Positions 36,136 through 44,344 of a stretch of DNA of 64,000 nt are shown here, piece after piece. A model generated the notes under the pieces. It was not told the origin of the DNA. It saw only the letters and a list, made by a program, of their open reading frames with translations, and ran no database searches. Source of the DNA: Nocardia blacklockiae (GTDB lineage: Bacteria; Actinomycetota; Actinomycetes; Mycobacteriales; Mycobacteriaceae); NCBI RefSeq assembly GCF_015477355.1, contig NZ_JADLRJ010000002.1, forward strand, positions 496,001-560,000, in the 5' to 3' direction. Position numbers and translations under genes: made by a program. Position 1 is the first letter of the stretch, and every line of letters starts with the position of its first letter.

Positions 36136-39100
36136 GGTCCTGCCCTCCCTCTCTGTGGCTCACCCCGCCGGTGAACCCCGACAATACGGTCAGCCACCGG
36201 TCGGTGCGTGCCGCTACTTCCGCCTCGTCCAGCACCGCCGAGTTGATGTCGAACTGCGCGACCAGCACGGGCCGCGAATCCCGCACCACCACGGCGGTAT
36301 TCACGTCGACGGTGAATCGCAGCGGGAGGTCGGGATGGGCGGCCACACCGAACTCCGAGGTGAACTCCGCCATCGGCACCGGTGTCCACGGCCCGGAGCC
36401 GAACCGCAGCACGTCGAATCGGCCCAGGTGGTTGAGCCGGATCTGGCCGCGCGCGGTGAGCGTGCGGTCGGCCAGTGGCGGCCGGCCCGAATCCGGTGTC
36501 CAGCCTTCGACTTCCGCGGCGGGCACCAGCACCGTCTCCTCCACCGTGAACCAGCCGACCCGGCGGGTCTCGTCGTCGGCCGAGCGCCCGTGCGACTCCC
36601 GGGTCACCGGGACGCGTCCGGCGGCGTCGGCGCTGTCGGCGACGGTGAGCGCGCACGCCGTGAGCAGTGCGTCCTCCAGCGGGACGCCGGCCGCGGCGCA
36701 GCGCTCCAGCAGCCGCTCGGTGCGGTCTGGATCCAGTTCCACGGTCCGCTGAATGGCCTTGCCCGCCTTGTCGGTCGACGGATCGGTGAGGCGACCGCCC
36801 AGGGGTGCGCCCAGGATCTCCGGGACCGACACCGCGGCAACGGTTTCGGGCTCTTCCGGCCGGTGTTCGTTCGGCGGCTGTGCGCCCTGTTCCAGCTGCC
36901 GCAGGTCGTCCAGGAGGAACAGCCAGGACACCACGTCGACGGCGAGGTGGTGAATCGACAGCAGGAGACGGCGTTGCGGGCCTTCGAGGACGGTGGCCGA
37001 CACCATGCGGCCCGCGCGCGGGTCCAGCCGTGCCACGGTCTCGGCCAGGCGGCCGGCGGGGTCGTGCGCGTCCTCGGCGACCGAGATCAGCTCGCCCACA
37101 CCGGATTTCTCCGCCACGATCAGCACCGGAACACCGGCGGCGTCTTCGGCCAGGCGGGAGCGCAGCGTCGGGTGCGCGACGGCCAGCGCCTCCAGGCGCT
37201 CGACGATCGCCTCGACCGGGACCTCGGCGGGCAGCGTAAGCACCTGGGACTGGGCGAGATACCGATAGTCGCCGTGGGCGATGATCTCGCGGGCCAGGGT
37301 GGTCAACGGCAGGACCGTGCCCGCCTGGGTCACCTCCGCCGCGAGTTCGTCTTCCTGGCCGGGCTCGTCCAAGCGACGGGCCAGATCACGTAAATCGGCT
37401 GCCGCCAAGACATCTCGCGCCGAAACCCGGTAGCCCGCGCCACGCAGCCGCGACACCAGATCAATCGCGCCGATACTGTCGATGCCGAGATCGAGCAGGC
37501 TGTCGAGGATGCCGATGCGCGACTGCGCGCCGTCCGTCATGGCCGCGAGCACGGCCAGCAGGGCGCGCTCGGTGTCGGTTTCCGGTGCGGCGGCCGCGAT
37601 GTCGCCCGCCGGGCGGGCCAGCAGGGCCGCGGCGGCGTGCCCGTCGAGTTTGTCGTTGCGGTTGAGCGGGATCTCGTCGACGTGCACGATGCGCGTGGGC
37701 ACCATGAACTGCGGCAGCCGGCGGGCCAGGGCCGAACGGAGGTCGGCGGCGGTCGGCGTCCCGACCACCAAGGCGCCCAGCCGGGTTCGGCCGTTCTCGG
37801 TGAACGCCAGTGCGGCGGCGTGCCGCACGCCGTCGAGTTCCCGCAGCACGACGGTCACCTCGTCGGGTTCCACACGATAGCCGTTGATCTTGACCTGGCT
37901 GTCGATGCGGCCCTCGTAGGCCACGGTGCCGTCGGCGGCGCGCCGCACGAGATCGCCGGTGCGGTAACGCCTTCCGCCCGCTCCCGCCACGAAGGCCGCC
38001 GCGGTGCCGCCCGGCCTGCCGAGATATCCGAGCGCCAGCTGGGGGCCGGACAGGTAGAGCTCGCCGGTACCGCCCGGGGGCACCGGGCGCAGGCGGTGGT
38101 CCAGCACCTCGGCCGTCATGCCGTCGAACGGGCGGCCGATGGTCGGCGCGGTGTGCTCGTGCACGTCGGCCATCAGGGCTTCCACCGTGGTCTCGGTCGG
38201 GCCGTAGAAGTTGATCACCCGGGTGGTCGGCAGGCCTTGCAGGCGTCGCCAGGTGTCGGGGACGATCGCCTCGCCGCCGAGTGCCAGCACCGCCAGCGGG
38301 CAACTCTCACGGCCGTTCTCGGTGCCGAACAGCCCCGCGGCGATCAGCCGGTTCAGCATGGACGGGGAGGTATCGAAGATGTCGATGCCGTGGTCGTCGA
38401 TGGCGGCCACGATGCGCTCGGCGTCGGTGCGCACCTCGTCGCCGAGGAGCACCACGGTGTGCCCGCTCAGTAGCGCCACCGTCGGCTGCCACGCGGCATC
38501 GAACCCCGTCGACCACCCGTGCCCGATCCGCAACTGCCGTCCGACGGTCGCGGCGGTCGGGGCGAAGATCCGCCGCTCATGGTTCGCCCAGTGGTTGAGC
38601 AGCGAACCATGGGAAATGGCAACGCCTTTGGGGCGGCCGGTGGTGCCGGAGGTGAAGACCACGTAGAAGGGTGCGTCCGGGTGACCCGCCGAGGCCGCGC
38701 GGGCACCGGAGGCGAGTGGCCCTCGCCCCGGAGCGTCGCGGGCTGTCGGATCCGTGCCTTCGCCCCGCGAGCCGGGCGTGGTGACGGCTGCTGCCGAGGC
38801 TTCCGCGAAGCGCAGATGGCCGTCGTTGTCGGGAATGCCGTGGCGGCAGTCGATTCCGGCGGAGCGGACCTCCGCCACGACATCGGCGCGCGCCGCGTCG
38901 GCCAGAATGATGCGCGCGCCGGAGGTTTCCAGGATGTAGGCGACACGGTCGGCGGGGGTGGCGGGATCGAGGTGCACGCAGGTCGCGCCCGCGTGCCCGA
39001 TGGCGAAGGGGGCGTGCAGGACTCGGCGGTCGCGGGGCAGCATGACCGCGACGGCGTCACCGGGGCCGACCCCGGCCGCACGCAGCTCCGAAGCCAAAGT

Positions 39101-40570
39101 CGCTACGGCAGAGCCGAATTCCGCGAAGCTGTGCTCGCCGATCGCGTCGACCACGGCCGTACGACTCCCGGCACCAGCGGCTTTGTCGAGCAGCACGGCC
39201 GGGACCCGGCCGAAAGCATGCCGGAATGACGATGGTGACGGGGAGGGCGAGTCGGCGGCGGTGAGGGTGGCGGGCTCGTCGTCGAGGAGGATGTCGACGT
39301 CCGAAGCCCGTGCGGCGCGGGCGATTCGCTGGGCCACCGCGAGGACTCGGCGGGCCATCCGGTCGGGGTCGTAGGTTGTCGCGACGTCCGGGCGGGTTTC
39401 GACGCGGCAGATCAGGACGCCGTTCTCCAGGACCGGGACGATCGCGAGCGGGTAGTGGCTCGGCGAGTCGACGCGGCGGGGGGTCATCGTCGCGCCGCCG
39501 CCCATCGGCATGCCGGCGGTGACCGCGCCCACGGGCGAGTTCTCGAAAACCAGCAGGGTGTCGAACAGCTGGCCCGCGCCCGCGTGCCGGGTGATCTCGG
39601 CGATGCCGAGGTATTCGTGGGCACGCAGCCGCGCGACCTCACGTTGCAGCACGGCGCCGATCTCGCCGGGGGCGCGGTCGTCCACCCGGACCCGCACGGG
39701 GATGGTGGTGACCAGCGCCCCGACCAGCCGCTCGGCGTGCGGCAGCGACGCGTCCCGGCCGGAGGTGGTCTGGCCGAACACCACGTCGTCGCGTCCGGTG
39801 AGCCCGGAAAGGATACGGGCCCAGGCCATTTGCAGCAGCGTGTTGACGGTCAGGCCGTGCCCGCGGGCCCAGGCGACCAGCGTGGCGGTGTTTTCCGCGT
39901 CCAGCCGGGCCTCGCCGACGACCGGCAGTTCCACCTCGGCCGGGGCCGGCGGTCCGACCATCGGCATGGGCGCGAGCCCGTCCAGCGCCGCCGCCCAGGC
40001 CCGCCCGGACGCCGCGGTGTCGCGGGTCGCCAGCCAGGCGGCGTGCTCGCGCAGCGGCGGCGCGGGCGGCAGCGCCGCGCCGTTGCCGCTGTGCAGCGCG
40101 ATCAGGTCGGTGAACAGCAGCGGAATGGACCAGCCGTCGATGACGATGTGGTGTGCGGTGCAGACCAATTCGTAGTCGGACTCGCCCACTCGCGCCGCCA
40201 CCACCCGGAACAACGGTCCGGTGTCGAGATCCAGCGGTTGTCGAGCCTCGTCCCAATACAGCTGTCGCGCAGCCGATTCGGGATCCGCGGCGGTGCGCAG
40301 GTCGAGTTCGCGCCAGCCGATCCGGCCGGCCGAGGTGATCAGCAGCACCGGATGCGGTACGTCCTCGGCCAGCACCGACGCCCCGAGATGCGGGTAGCGG
40401 TCGAGCAGTTCGTCGAACGCGCGCCGCAGCGCGGGCAGGTCGGCCAGCCCCTCGACGCGCACGGCGAAGGTCACCAGGTACGGGTCGCCCGCGCGCGCAA
40501 GGGAACTCACCGAATACAGTCCCCGCTGCAACGGGGACAGCGCGACCACGTCGCGGATCTCGACGGTCAC
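36125..40570 (-). CDS. NRPS, C-A-PCP-E (MbtF/NbtF-like)
   Basis: A 1481-aa synthetase starting with GTG at 40570 (4-bp overlap with the preceding gene). Domains: condensation (about 1-440, intact HHIVIDGWS at about 140); adenylation (about 455-960, with [34 protein letters not shown] and terminal NRNDKLDG with the catalytic Lys); carrier protein (DLGIDSIGAI at about 1030); and an epimerisation-like domain (about 1075-1481). The last domain has IHHLAVDVVSW, with Val replacing the motif Gly, and LNHLGRF replacing FNYLG, so it may have lost epimerase activity or act in release or cyclisation. In mycobactin logic this module adds the final N-hydroxylysine that cyclises to the azepinone. A Ser/Pro/Ala-rich insert lies just before the AMP-binding motif. 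Confidence 0.93.
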   Translation of the reverse strand: MTVEIRDVVALSPLQRGLYSVSSLARAGDPYLVTFAVRVEGLADLPALRRAFDELLDRYPHLGASVLAEDVPHPVLLITSAGRIGWRELDLRTAADPESAARQLYWDEARQPLDLDTGPLFRVVAARVGESDYELVCTAHHIVIDGWSIPLLFTDLIALHSGNGAALPPAPPLREHAAWLATRDTAASGRAWAAALDGLAPMPMVGPPAPAEVELPVVGEARLDAENTATLVAWARGHGLTVNTLLQMAWARILSGLTGRDDVVFGQTTSGRDASLPHAERLVGALVTTIPVRVRVDDRAPGEIGAVLQREVARLRAHEYLGIAEITRHAGAGQLFDTLLVFENSPVGAVTAGMPMGGGATMTPRRVDSPSHYPLAIVPVLENGVLICRVETRPDVATTYDPDRMARRVLAVAQRIARAARASDVDILLDDEPATLTAADSPSPSPSSFRHAFGRVPAVLLDKAAGAGSRTAVVDAIGEHSFAEFGSAVATLASELRAAGVGPGDAVAVMLPRDRRVLHAPFAIGHAGATCVHLDPATPADRVAYILETSGARIILADAARADVVAEVRSAGIDCRHGIPDNDGHLRFAEASAAAVTTPGSRGEGTDPTARDAPGRGPLASGARAASAGHPDAPFYVVFTSGTTGRPKGVAISHGSLLNHWANHERRIFAPTAATVGRQLRIGHGWSTGFDAAWQPTVALLSGHTVVLLGDEVRTDAERIVAAIDDHGIDIFDTSPSMLNRLIAAGLFGTENGRESCPLAVLALGGEAIVPDTWRRLQGLPTTRVINFYGPTETTVEALMADVHEHTAPTIGRPFDGMTAEVLDHRLRPVPPGGTGELYLSGPQLALGYLGRPGGTAAAFVAGAGGRRYRTGDLVRRAADGTVAYEGRIDSQVKINGYRVEPDEVTVVLRELDGVRHAAALAFTENGRTRLGALVVGTPTAADLRSALARRLPQFMVPTRIVHVDEIPLNRNDKLDGHAAAALLARPAGDIAAAAPETDTERALLAVLAAMTDGAQSRIGILDSLLDLGIDSIGAIDLVSRLRGAGYRVSARDVLAAADLRDLARRLDEPGQEDELAAEVTQAGTVLPLTTLAREIIAHGDYRYLAQSQVLTLPAEVPVEAIVERLEALAVAHPTLRSRLAEDAAGVPVLIVAEKSGVGELISVAEDAHDPAGRLAETVARLDPRAGRMVSATVLEGPQRRLLLSIHHLAVDVVSWLFLLDDLRQLEQGAQPPNEHRPEEPETVAAVSVPEILGAPLGGRLTDPSTDKAGKAIQRTVELDPDRTERLLERCAAAGVPLEDALLTACALTVADSADAAGRVPVTRESHGRSADDETRRVGWFTVEETVLVPAAEVEGWTPDSGRPPLADRTLTARGQIRLNHLGRFDVLRFGSGPWTPVPMAEFTSEFGVAAHPDLPLRFTVDVNTAVVVRDSRPVLVAQFDINSAVLDEAEVAARTDRWLTVLSGFTGGVSHREGGQDHDG

Positions 40571-42255
40571 CGGCCGGCGAACTTCTTGCCCAGGGCCTGC
40601 AGCGCCGCCGGGTCCAGGCCGGAGGCGCTCATCGGGGCCACCGCCGGTGCGGGAGCCGCCGTGGCCGCCGCGGCGGGATCGGCGGACTCGAGCTGTTCGG
40701 CGAGTTCGTACAGGGCCGGGAACTCGAAGACCTTCTGCACGTCGAGGGCGTGCCCCCGCTCGCCGAGCAGGGTGACCAGCCGCAACGCGGCGATGCTGTC
40801 GCCGCCGAGCGAGAAGAAGGTGTCCTTGCGCCCGACCTCGTCGTCCTCGTCGAGGTCGAGGATCTCCCGGATCGCGTCGGCCAGCAGCCGCTCGGCGTCG
40901 GTGCGCGGCGCGCCGCCCAGCCCGGTCACGCCCGGTTCCGCCGCGGCGTCGCGGGTGAACAGCGAGGGAGCGTCCGGCACCGGGGTCCGCGCGGCATCCG
41001 GTGCCTCGATCCACCGCGCGTAGGTCTGCTCGAGAAGCGTTGCGAATCCCGGCGTCTCGGGATGTTCGGCGAGCGCGGGCGCGAAATCGACTGTGACGGT
41101 GGCACCGTCGGCGTCGGTCAGCACGTCCACCACCACGTCGACCCCGTGCGGGCGAGCCGTACGCCGGGACAGTTCGCGGACGGTGCGGCCCGTGGCCTCG
41201 GGCACGATCGGGGTACCGGGACGCACCGTCACCAGCGCCTGGAACAGCGAACCGCTGGAAACGGCCGCCGCACCTCGCATCTGGTGGGTGAGCCGCTCGA
41301 TGCGCGTGCCCGTGTGCGCCCGCGCCTCGTCGGCCTGTTCGGCCGTCCGCTCCGCGAGCTGCCGCGGCGATGCGTCGCCGGCCGTGTCGATCCGCAGCAC
41401 CAGGTGGTTGGTGAAGTTGCCGAGAGCCGTTGCGGCGGCCTCCCGTTCGGGGTCCACGATGCCCACGGCGATGTCGTCGCCCATGCCGCCCGCGCTCAGC
41501 GCGTGCGCGACCAGCGCGGCGAACGTGGCCTCGGTGGAGGCGCCGGGCAGCGCGGCGGACGGGACCCGGAACACGCGGCGGGACACCGGCTCGGCGACCG
41601 GTTCCGCGTCGGTGAGGTCGGCGCGCTCGGGCAGGTCGGCGAGGCGCTGCAACCAATAGATCAGGCCCGCGTCCTCGGCGGCATTGCCCGCCAGGGTCTT
41701 CAGCTGCGCGAGCGCGAACGTGCGGTACTGCGCGCCCGCTGCCGCGGCCGCGCCGTCGTAGGCCGCGAACAACGCCGCCACCAACGCCTCGAGCGACCGG
41801 TCGTCGGCGGCCACGGGGTGCACGACGACCGACAGCACGGCACGATCGGGCAAGCGGTGCAGCCGGATTCGCACCGGCAGTTCACCGAGCAGATCGAACC
41901 GGTGGGCGGCGTCCGCGCTCAGCGCGTCCGCGAGTGCGGCCGCCGCGGTCTCGACGACCTCGACCACCGACTCGGGCGCGGGGACGACGCGCTGGTACGG
42001 AATGCGGCGGTCGCCGGGATAGACGGTGCGCAGAATCTCGTGTTCCGCGATCACCGCGACCGCCGCGCGGTCCAGCGCCGCGGCGTCCGGCGGTGGCGAG
42101 ATCTCCAGCGCCACAGCCAGATCGGCCGCCGGGACACGGCGCATCCGTTCGGGCAACAGGGCGGCCTGCTGGGCCAGCGTCAGCGGGATGCCGCGCTCCG
42201 CGGAGCGCGCACCGGCGGCGGTGCCAGGGGAATTCGGCGCGGGCGAATCAGGCAT
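40567..42255 (-). CDS. NRPS fragment protein: degenerate C domain plus PCP
   Basis: A 562-aa protein without an adenylation domain. Residues about 1-440 are condensation-like (LTLAQQAALLPERMRRVPAADLAVALEI, LALGNFTNHLVLR-type blocks), but the HHxxxDG core reads HPVAADD, so the catalytic second His is Pro. Residues about 450-530 form an intact carrier protein (FFSLGGDSIAAL, Ser at about 487). The tail is Ala/Pro-rich. The carrier must be loaded in trans. ATG 42255 follows GAGAGG, and the stop overlaps the next NRPS start by 4 bp, so it is expressed together with it. It may be a docking or carrier component of the line. Confidence 0.85.
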   Translation of the reverse strand: MPDSPAPNSPGTAAGARSAERGIPLTLAQQAALLPERMRRVPAADLAVALEISPPPDAAALDRAAVAVIAEHEILRTVYPGDRRIPYQRVVPAPESVVEVVETAAAALADALSADAAHRFDLLGELPVRIRLHRLPDRAVLSVVVHPVAADDRSLEALVAALFAAYDGAAAAAGAQYRTFALAQLKTLAGNAAEDAGLIYWLQRLADLPERADLTDAEPVAEPVSRRVFRVPSAALPGASTEATFAALVAHALSAGGMGDDIAVGIVDPEREAAATALGNFTNHLVLRIDTAGDASPRQLAERTAEQADEARAHTGTRIERLTHQMRGAAAVSSGSLFQALVTVRPGTPIVPEATGRTVRELSRRTARPHGVDVVVDVLTDADGATVTVDFAPALAEHPETPGFATLLEQTYARWIEAPDAARTPVPDAPSLFTRDAAAEPGVTGLGGAPRTDAERLLADAIREILDLDEDDEVGRKDTFFSLGGDSIAALRLVTLLGERGHALDVQKVFEFPALYELAEQLESADPAAAATAAPAPAVAPMSASGLDPAALQALGKKFAGR

Positions 42256-42266
42256 TGCGGTACCTC

Positions 42267-43274
42267 TCACTTCCCGACGTTCGCGAGCGTCGGTTCCAGC
42301 TTCTCGAGCACGTACGGCACCGACAGCGCGGTCGGCACGTTGATGGCGTTGATCCCGACCATGTCGACGAAGGCGATGCCGCCCTGCCGCACCGACGGCA
42401 GATCGCCGTAGCCGGGCAGTTGCTTGAACTTCGCCTCCAGACCCGGCGCCGCGCCGCACACCAGCAGGTCGGCGGTCAGATCACCGAGCCGCTCCGGCGA
42501 CAGTGCCAGGCGACCGCCGCTGGGCGCCTCGCGCACCAGCTTCTCCGGCATGGTCAGGCCCAGCCGGGTGAACACCTGGGCCGAGCCGTCCTTCGGGTCG
42601 GCCAGCACCATCAGCTGGGTGGGCGTGGTGAGCATGCAGGTCAGGAAGGTCTTGCCGTTGAGTCCCGGATGCTTCGCGGCGACGGCGTCGATCTTGCCGT
42701 GCACGTCGGCCACCACCTTCTCCGCCTCGGCCTCCTTGTGCAGCGCCTTGCCGAGGGTGGTGGTCTGGTCTTCCCAGGGGTCGATCTGCGCGCCGGTCAG
42801 CGGGCCGATGGTCGGGGCCAGCTTGGACAGCTTGTCGTACATGGCCTTGTCCATCAGGTAGCCGGGGGCCACGATGAGGTCCGGGTTCAGCGCGGCGATC
42901 TGCTCGGCCAGGTCGCCGCCGGCGGTCAGCGCCTTGGACTGCTGGGCCAACGACTGCGGCAGCCACGGCACCGTCTGGCCGGGCGCGGCGCCCGGAACCA
43001 GGTAACCGACGGGCGTGACACCCAGCGCCACCGCGGCGTCCAGCCACTGCGGGCCGATCGTCACGATCCGCTGGGGCGTGCCCTCGATGGTGGCCTTGCC
43101 CAGGGTGTGCTCGATGGTCACCGCGTCGCCGGACGCGCTGTCGCCGTCGCCGGATCCGCACGCCGCCGCGCTCAGCGCCAGCCCCAGCGCCGCGGCGGCC
43201 AGCGCCGCCCGCCGCGCCGCGGCCCGCGCACGGATCCCGAGGGACCGCTTGGCGGGTGTTCGACCAGGGTTCAT
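42267..43274 (-). CDS. Iron-siderophore ABC transporter substrate-binding lipoprotein (FecB type)
   Basis: A 335-aa periplasmic-binding-protein-like lipoprotein. The Arg-rich N-terminus, hydrophobic core and LALSAAAC|GSGDGDS fit a lipoprotein signal. The mature part has the class III binding-protein (PF01497) pattern: TPQRIVTIGPQWLDAAVALGV, LNPDLIVAPGYL and an INAINVPTALSVPYVLEKL end. ATG 43274 follows GAAGGAG and overlaps the upstream gene by 4 bp. It should capture ferric siderophore outside the membrane. No FecCD-type permease is nearby, so it may hand cargo to the IrtAB-like importer. Confidence 0.93.
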   Translation of the reverse strand: MNPGRTPAKRSLGIRARAAARRAALAAAALGLALSAAACGSGDGDSASGDAVTIEHTLGKATIEGTPQRIVTIGPQWLDAAVALGVTPVGYLVPGAAPGQTVPWLPQSLAQQSKALTAGGDLAEQIAALNPDLIVAPGYLMDKAMYDKLSKLAPTIGPLTGAQIDPWEDQTTTLGKALHKEAEAEKVVADVHGKIDAVAAKHPGLNGKTFLTCMLTTPTQLMVLADPKDGSAQVFTRLGLTMPEKLVREAPSGGRLALSPERLGDLTADLLVCGAAPGLEAKFKQLPGYGDLPSVRQGGIAFVDMVGINAINVPTALSVPYVLEKLEPTLANVGK

Positions 43275-44344
43275 AGCGTCAGCTCCTTCGTCATGATCCG
43301 CCGCGTACGCGGACCTTCGAACTCGTCCTCGAGTACCAGCCACCCGTCGGCGGACCAGCGCGCCCGCGCACCGGTCCGGTACAGCCGGGGCGGAATGCCT
43401 TCGACCGGAAAGGGATCCGCGACGAAACGGCTCGCCGCGGGCCGGTCGCGATCCTCCATCAATGCCGCGCCGCCCGCGTAGACCTCGCCGACGACGCCGG
43501 GCGGCACCGGCTGTCCGTAGTCGTCCAGGACCAGCAGCCGGGCCCCGGGAATGGGCCGCGCGCGCCCGCTGCCGTCGAGCGGGCCGCGCGCGACGGCCCC
43601 GGCGTACACCGGCAGCGTGTAGCCGAAGCTGGCCACCGCGTCCGGGGACAGGGCGCGCAACCGGGCGCACAGCGTTGCCGGGCAACGGGTTCCGACGACA
43701 TCCCAGCGCCGCACCCCCGGCAGGCGGGTGACCCCGCGCAGCTCGGACAGGCTCGTGGCCGGCGCGACCACGTGGGTGACCGACCGCGCCGCGATCAGCT
43801 CGGCCAGCGCCACCGGGTCGTCGCGTTCGGCCGGGGTCGGGACCACCAGCGTCGCGCCGTCCGCGACCGCGGCCAGCAGTTCGATCAGCGCGCACACGCT
43901 GTCCCACGGCGCGACCACCAGCCGCACCTCGGCGAAGCCCACTGCGGGATCGACCCGCTCCCAACGCCTTTCGGCCGCCACGGCGCGCCGGTCGGCGACC
44001 GCCACGGCCACGGCGCGGGCGGTCAGCGCCGCGTCGCCGAGCCGGATCAGGGAGCCGTCGTGGGCCGCGACCATCGCCAGCAGCCGCACGGCCGCGCCGA
44101 CGCCGTCGGCCGTTGTCGCACCGGCCCGGGCGCGCACCCGCGCGAACAGCTCGCCGTAGTCGAGGGATTCGCCGCCGGAGTGCACCGCGGGGCGCACGAC
44201 CGGCACCGTCCACCCGCGTCGCAGCAGCCGGGCGATGCCCACCACATCCGACGGCTCGACGCCGGTCGCCCATTCGTCGAGCAGCCGCCGCCGCTGCCCC
44301 GAATCGACAGCGACCCTTGTGGTTTCCGACAGCACACTGGTCAT
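43271..44344 (-). CDS. Truncated, probably inactive adenylation-domain-like protein
   Basis: A 357-aa protein related to the large subdomain of NRPS adenylation domains. Recognisable parts are SLDYGELFARVRARAG near the start, FGYTLPVYAG in the place of the A5 motif, [27 protein letters not shown] (A6) and PPRLYRTGARARWSADGWLVLE (A7). The phosphate-binding TSGTTGxPKG motif is absent, the ribose-binding Asp of YRTGD is Ala, and the C-terminal subdomain with the catalytic Lys is missing. It should therefore not adenylate by the usual route. Yet the frame is intact and coupled on both sides (TGATG with the upstream NRPS, ATGA with the binding protein), which suggests selection. A structural or regulatory role is speculative. 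Confidence 0.75.
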   Translation of the reverse strand: MTSVLSETTRVAVDSGQRRRLLDEWATGVEPSDVVGIARLLRRGWTVPVVRPAVHSGGESLDYGELFARVRARAGATTADGVGAAVRLLAMVAAHDGSLIRLGDAALTARAVAVAVADRRAVAAERRWERVDPAVGFAEVRLVVAPWDSVCALIELLAAVADGATLVVPTPAERDDPVALAELIAARSVTHVVAPATSLSELRGVTRLPGVRRWDVVGTRCPATLCARLRALSPDAVASFGYTLPVYAGAVARGPLDGSGRARPIPGARLLVLDDYGQPVPPGVVGEVYAGGAALMEDRDRPAASRFVADPFPVEGIPPRLYRTGARARWSADGWLVLEDEFEGPRTRRIMTKELTL

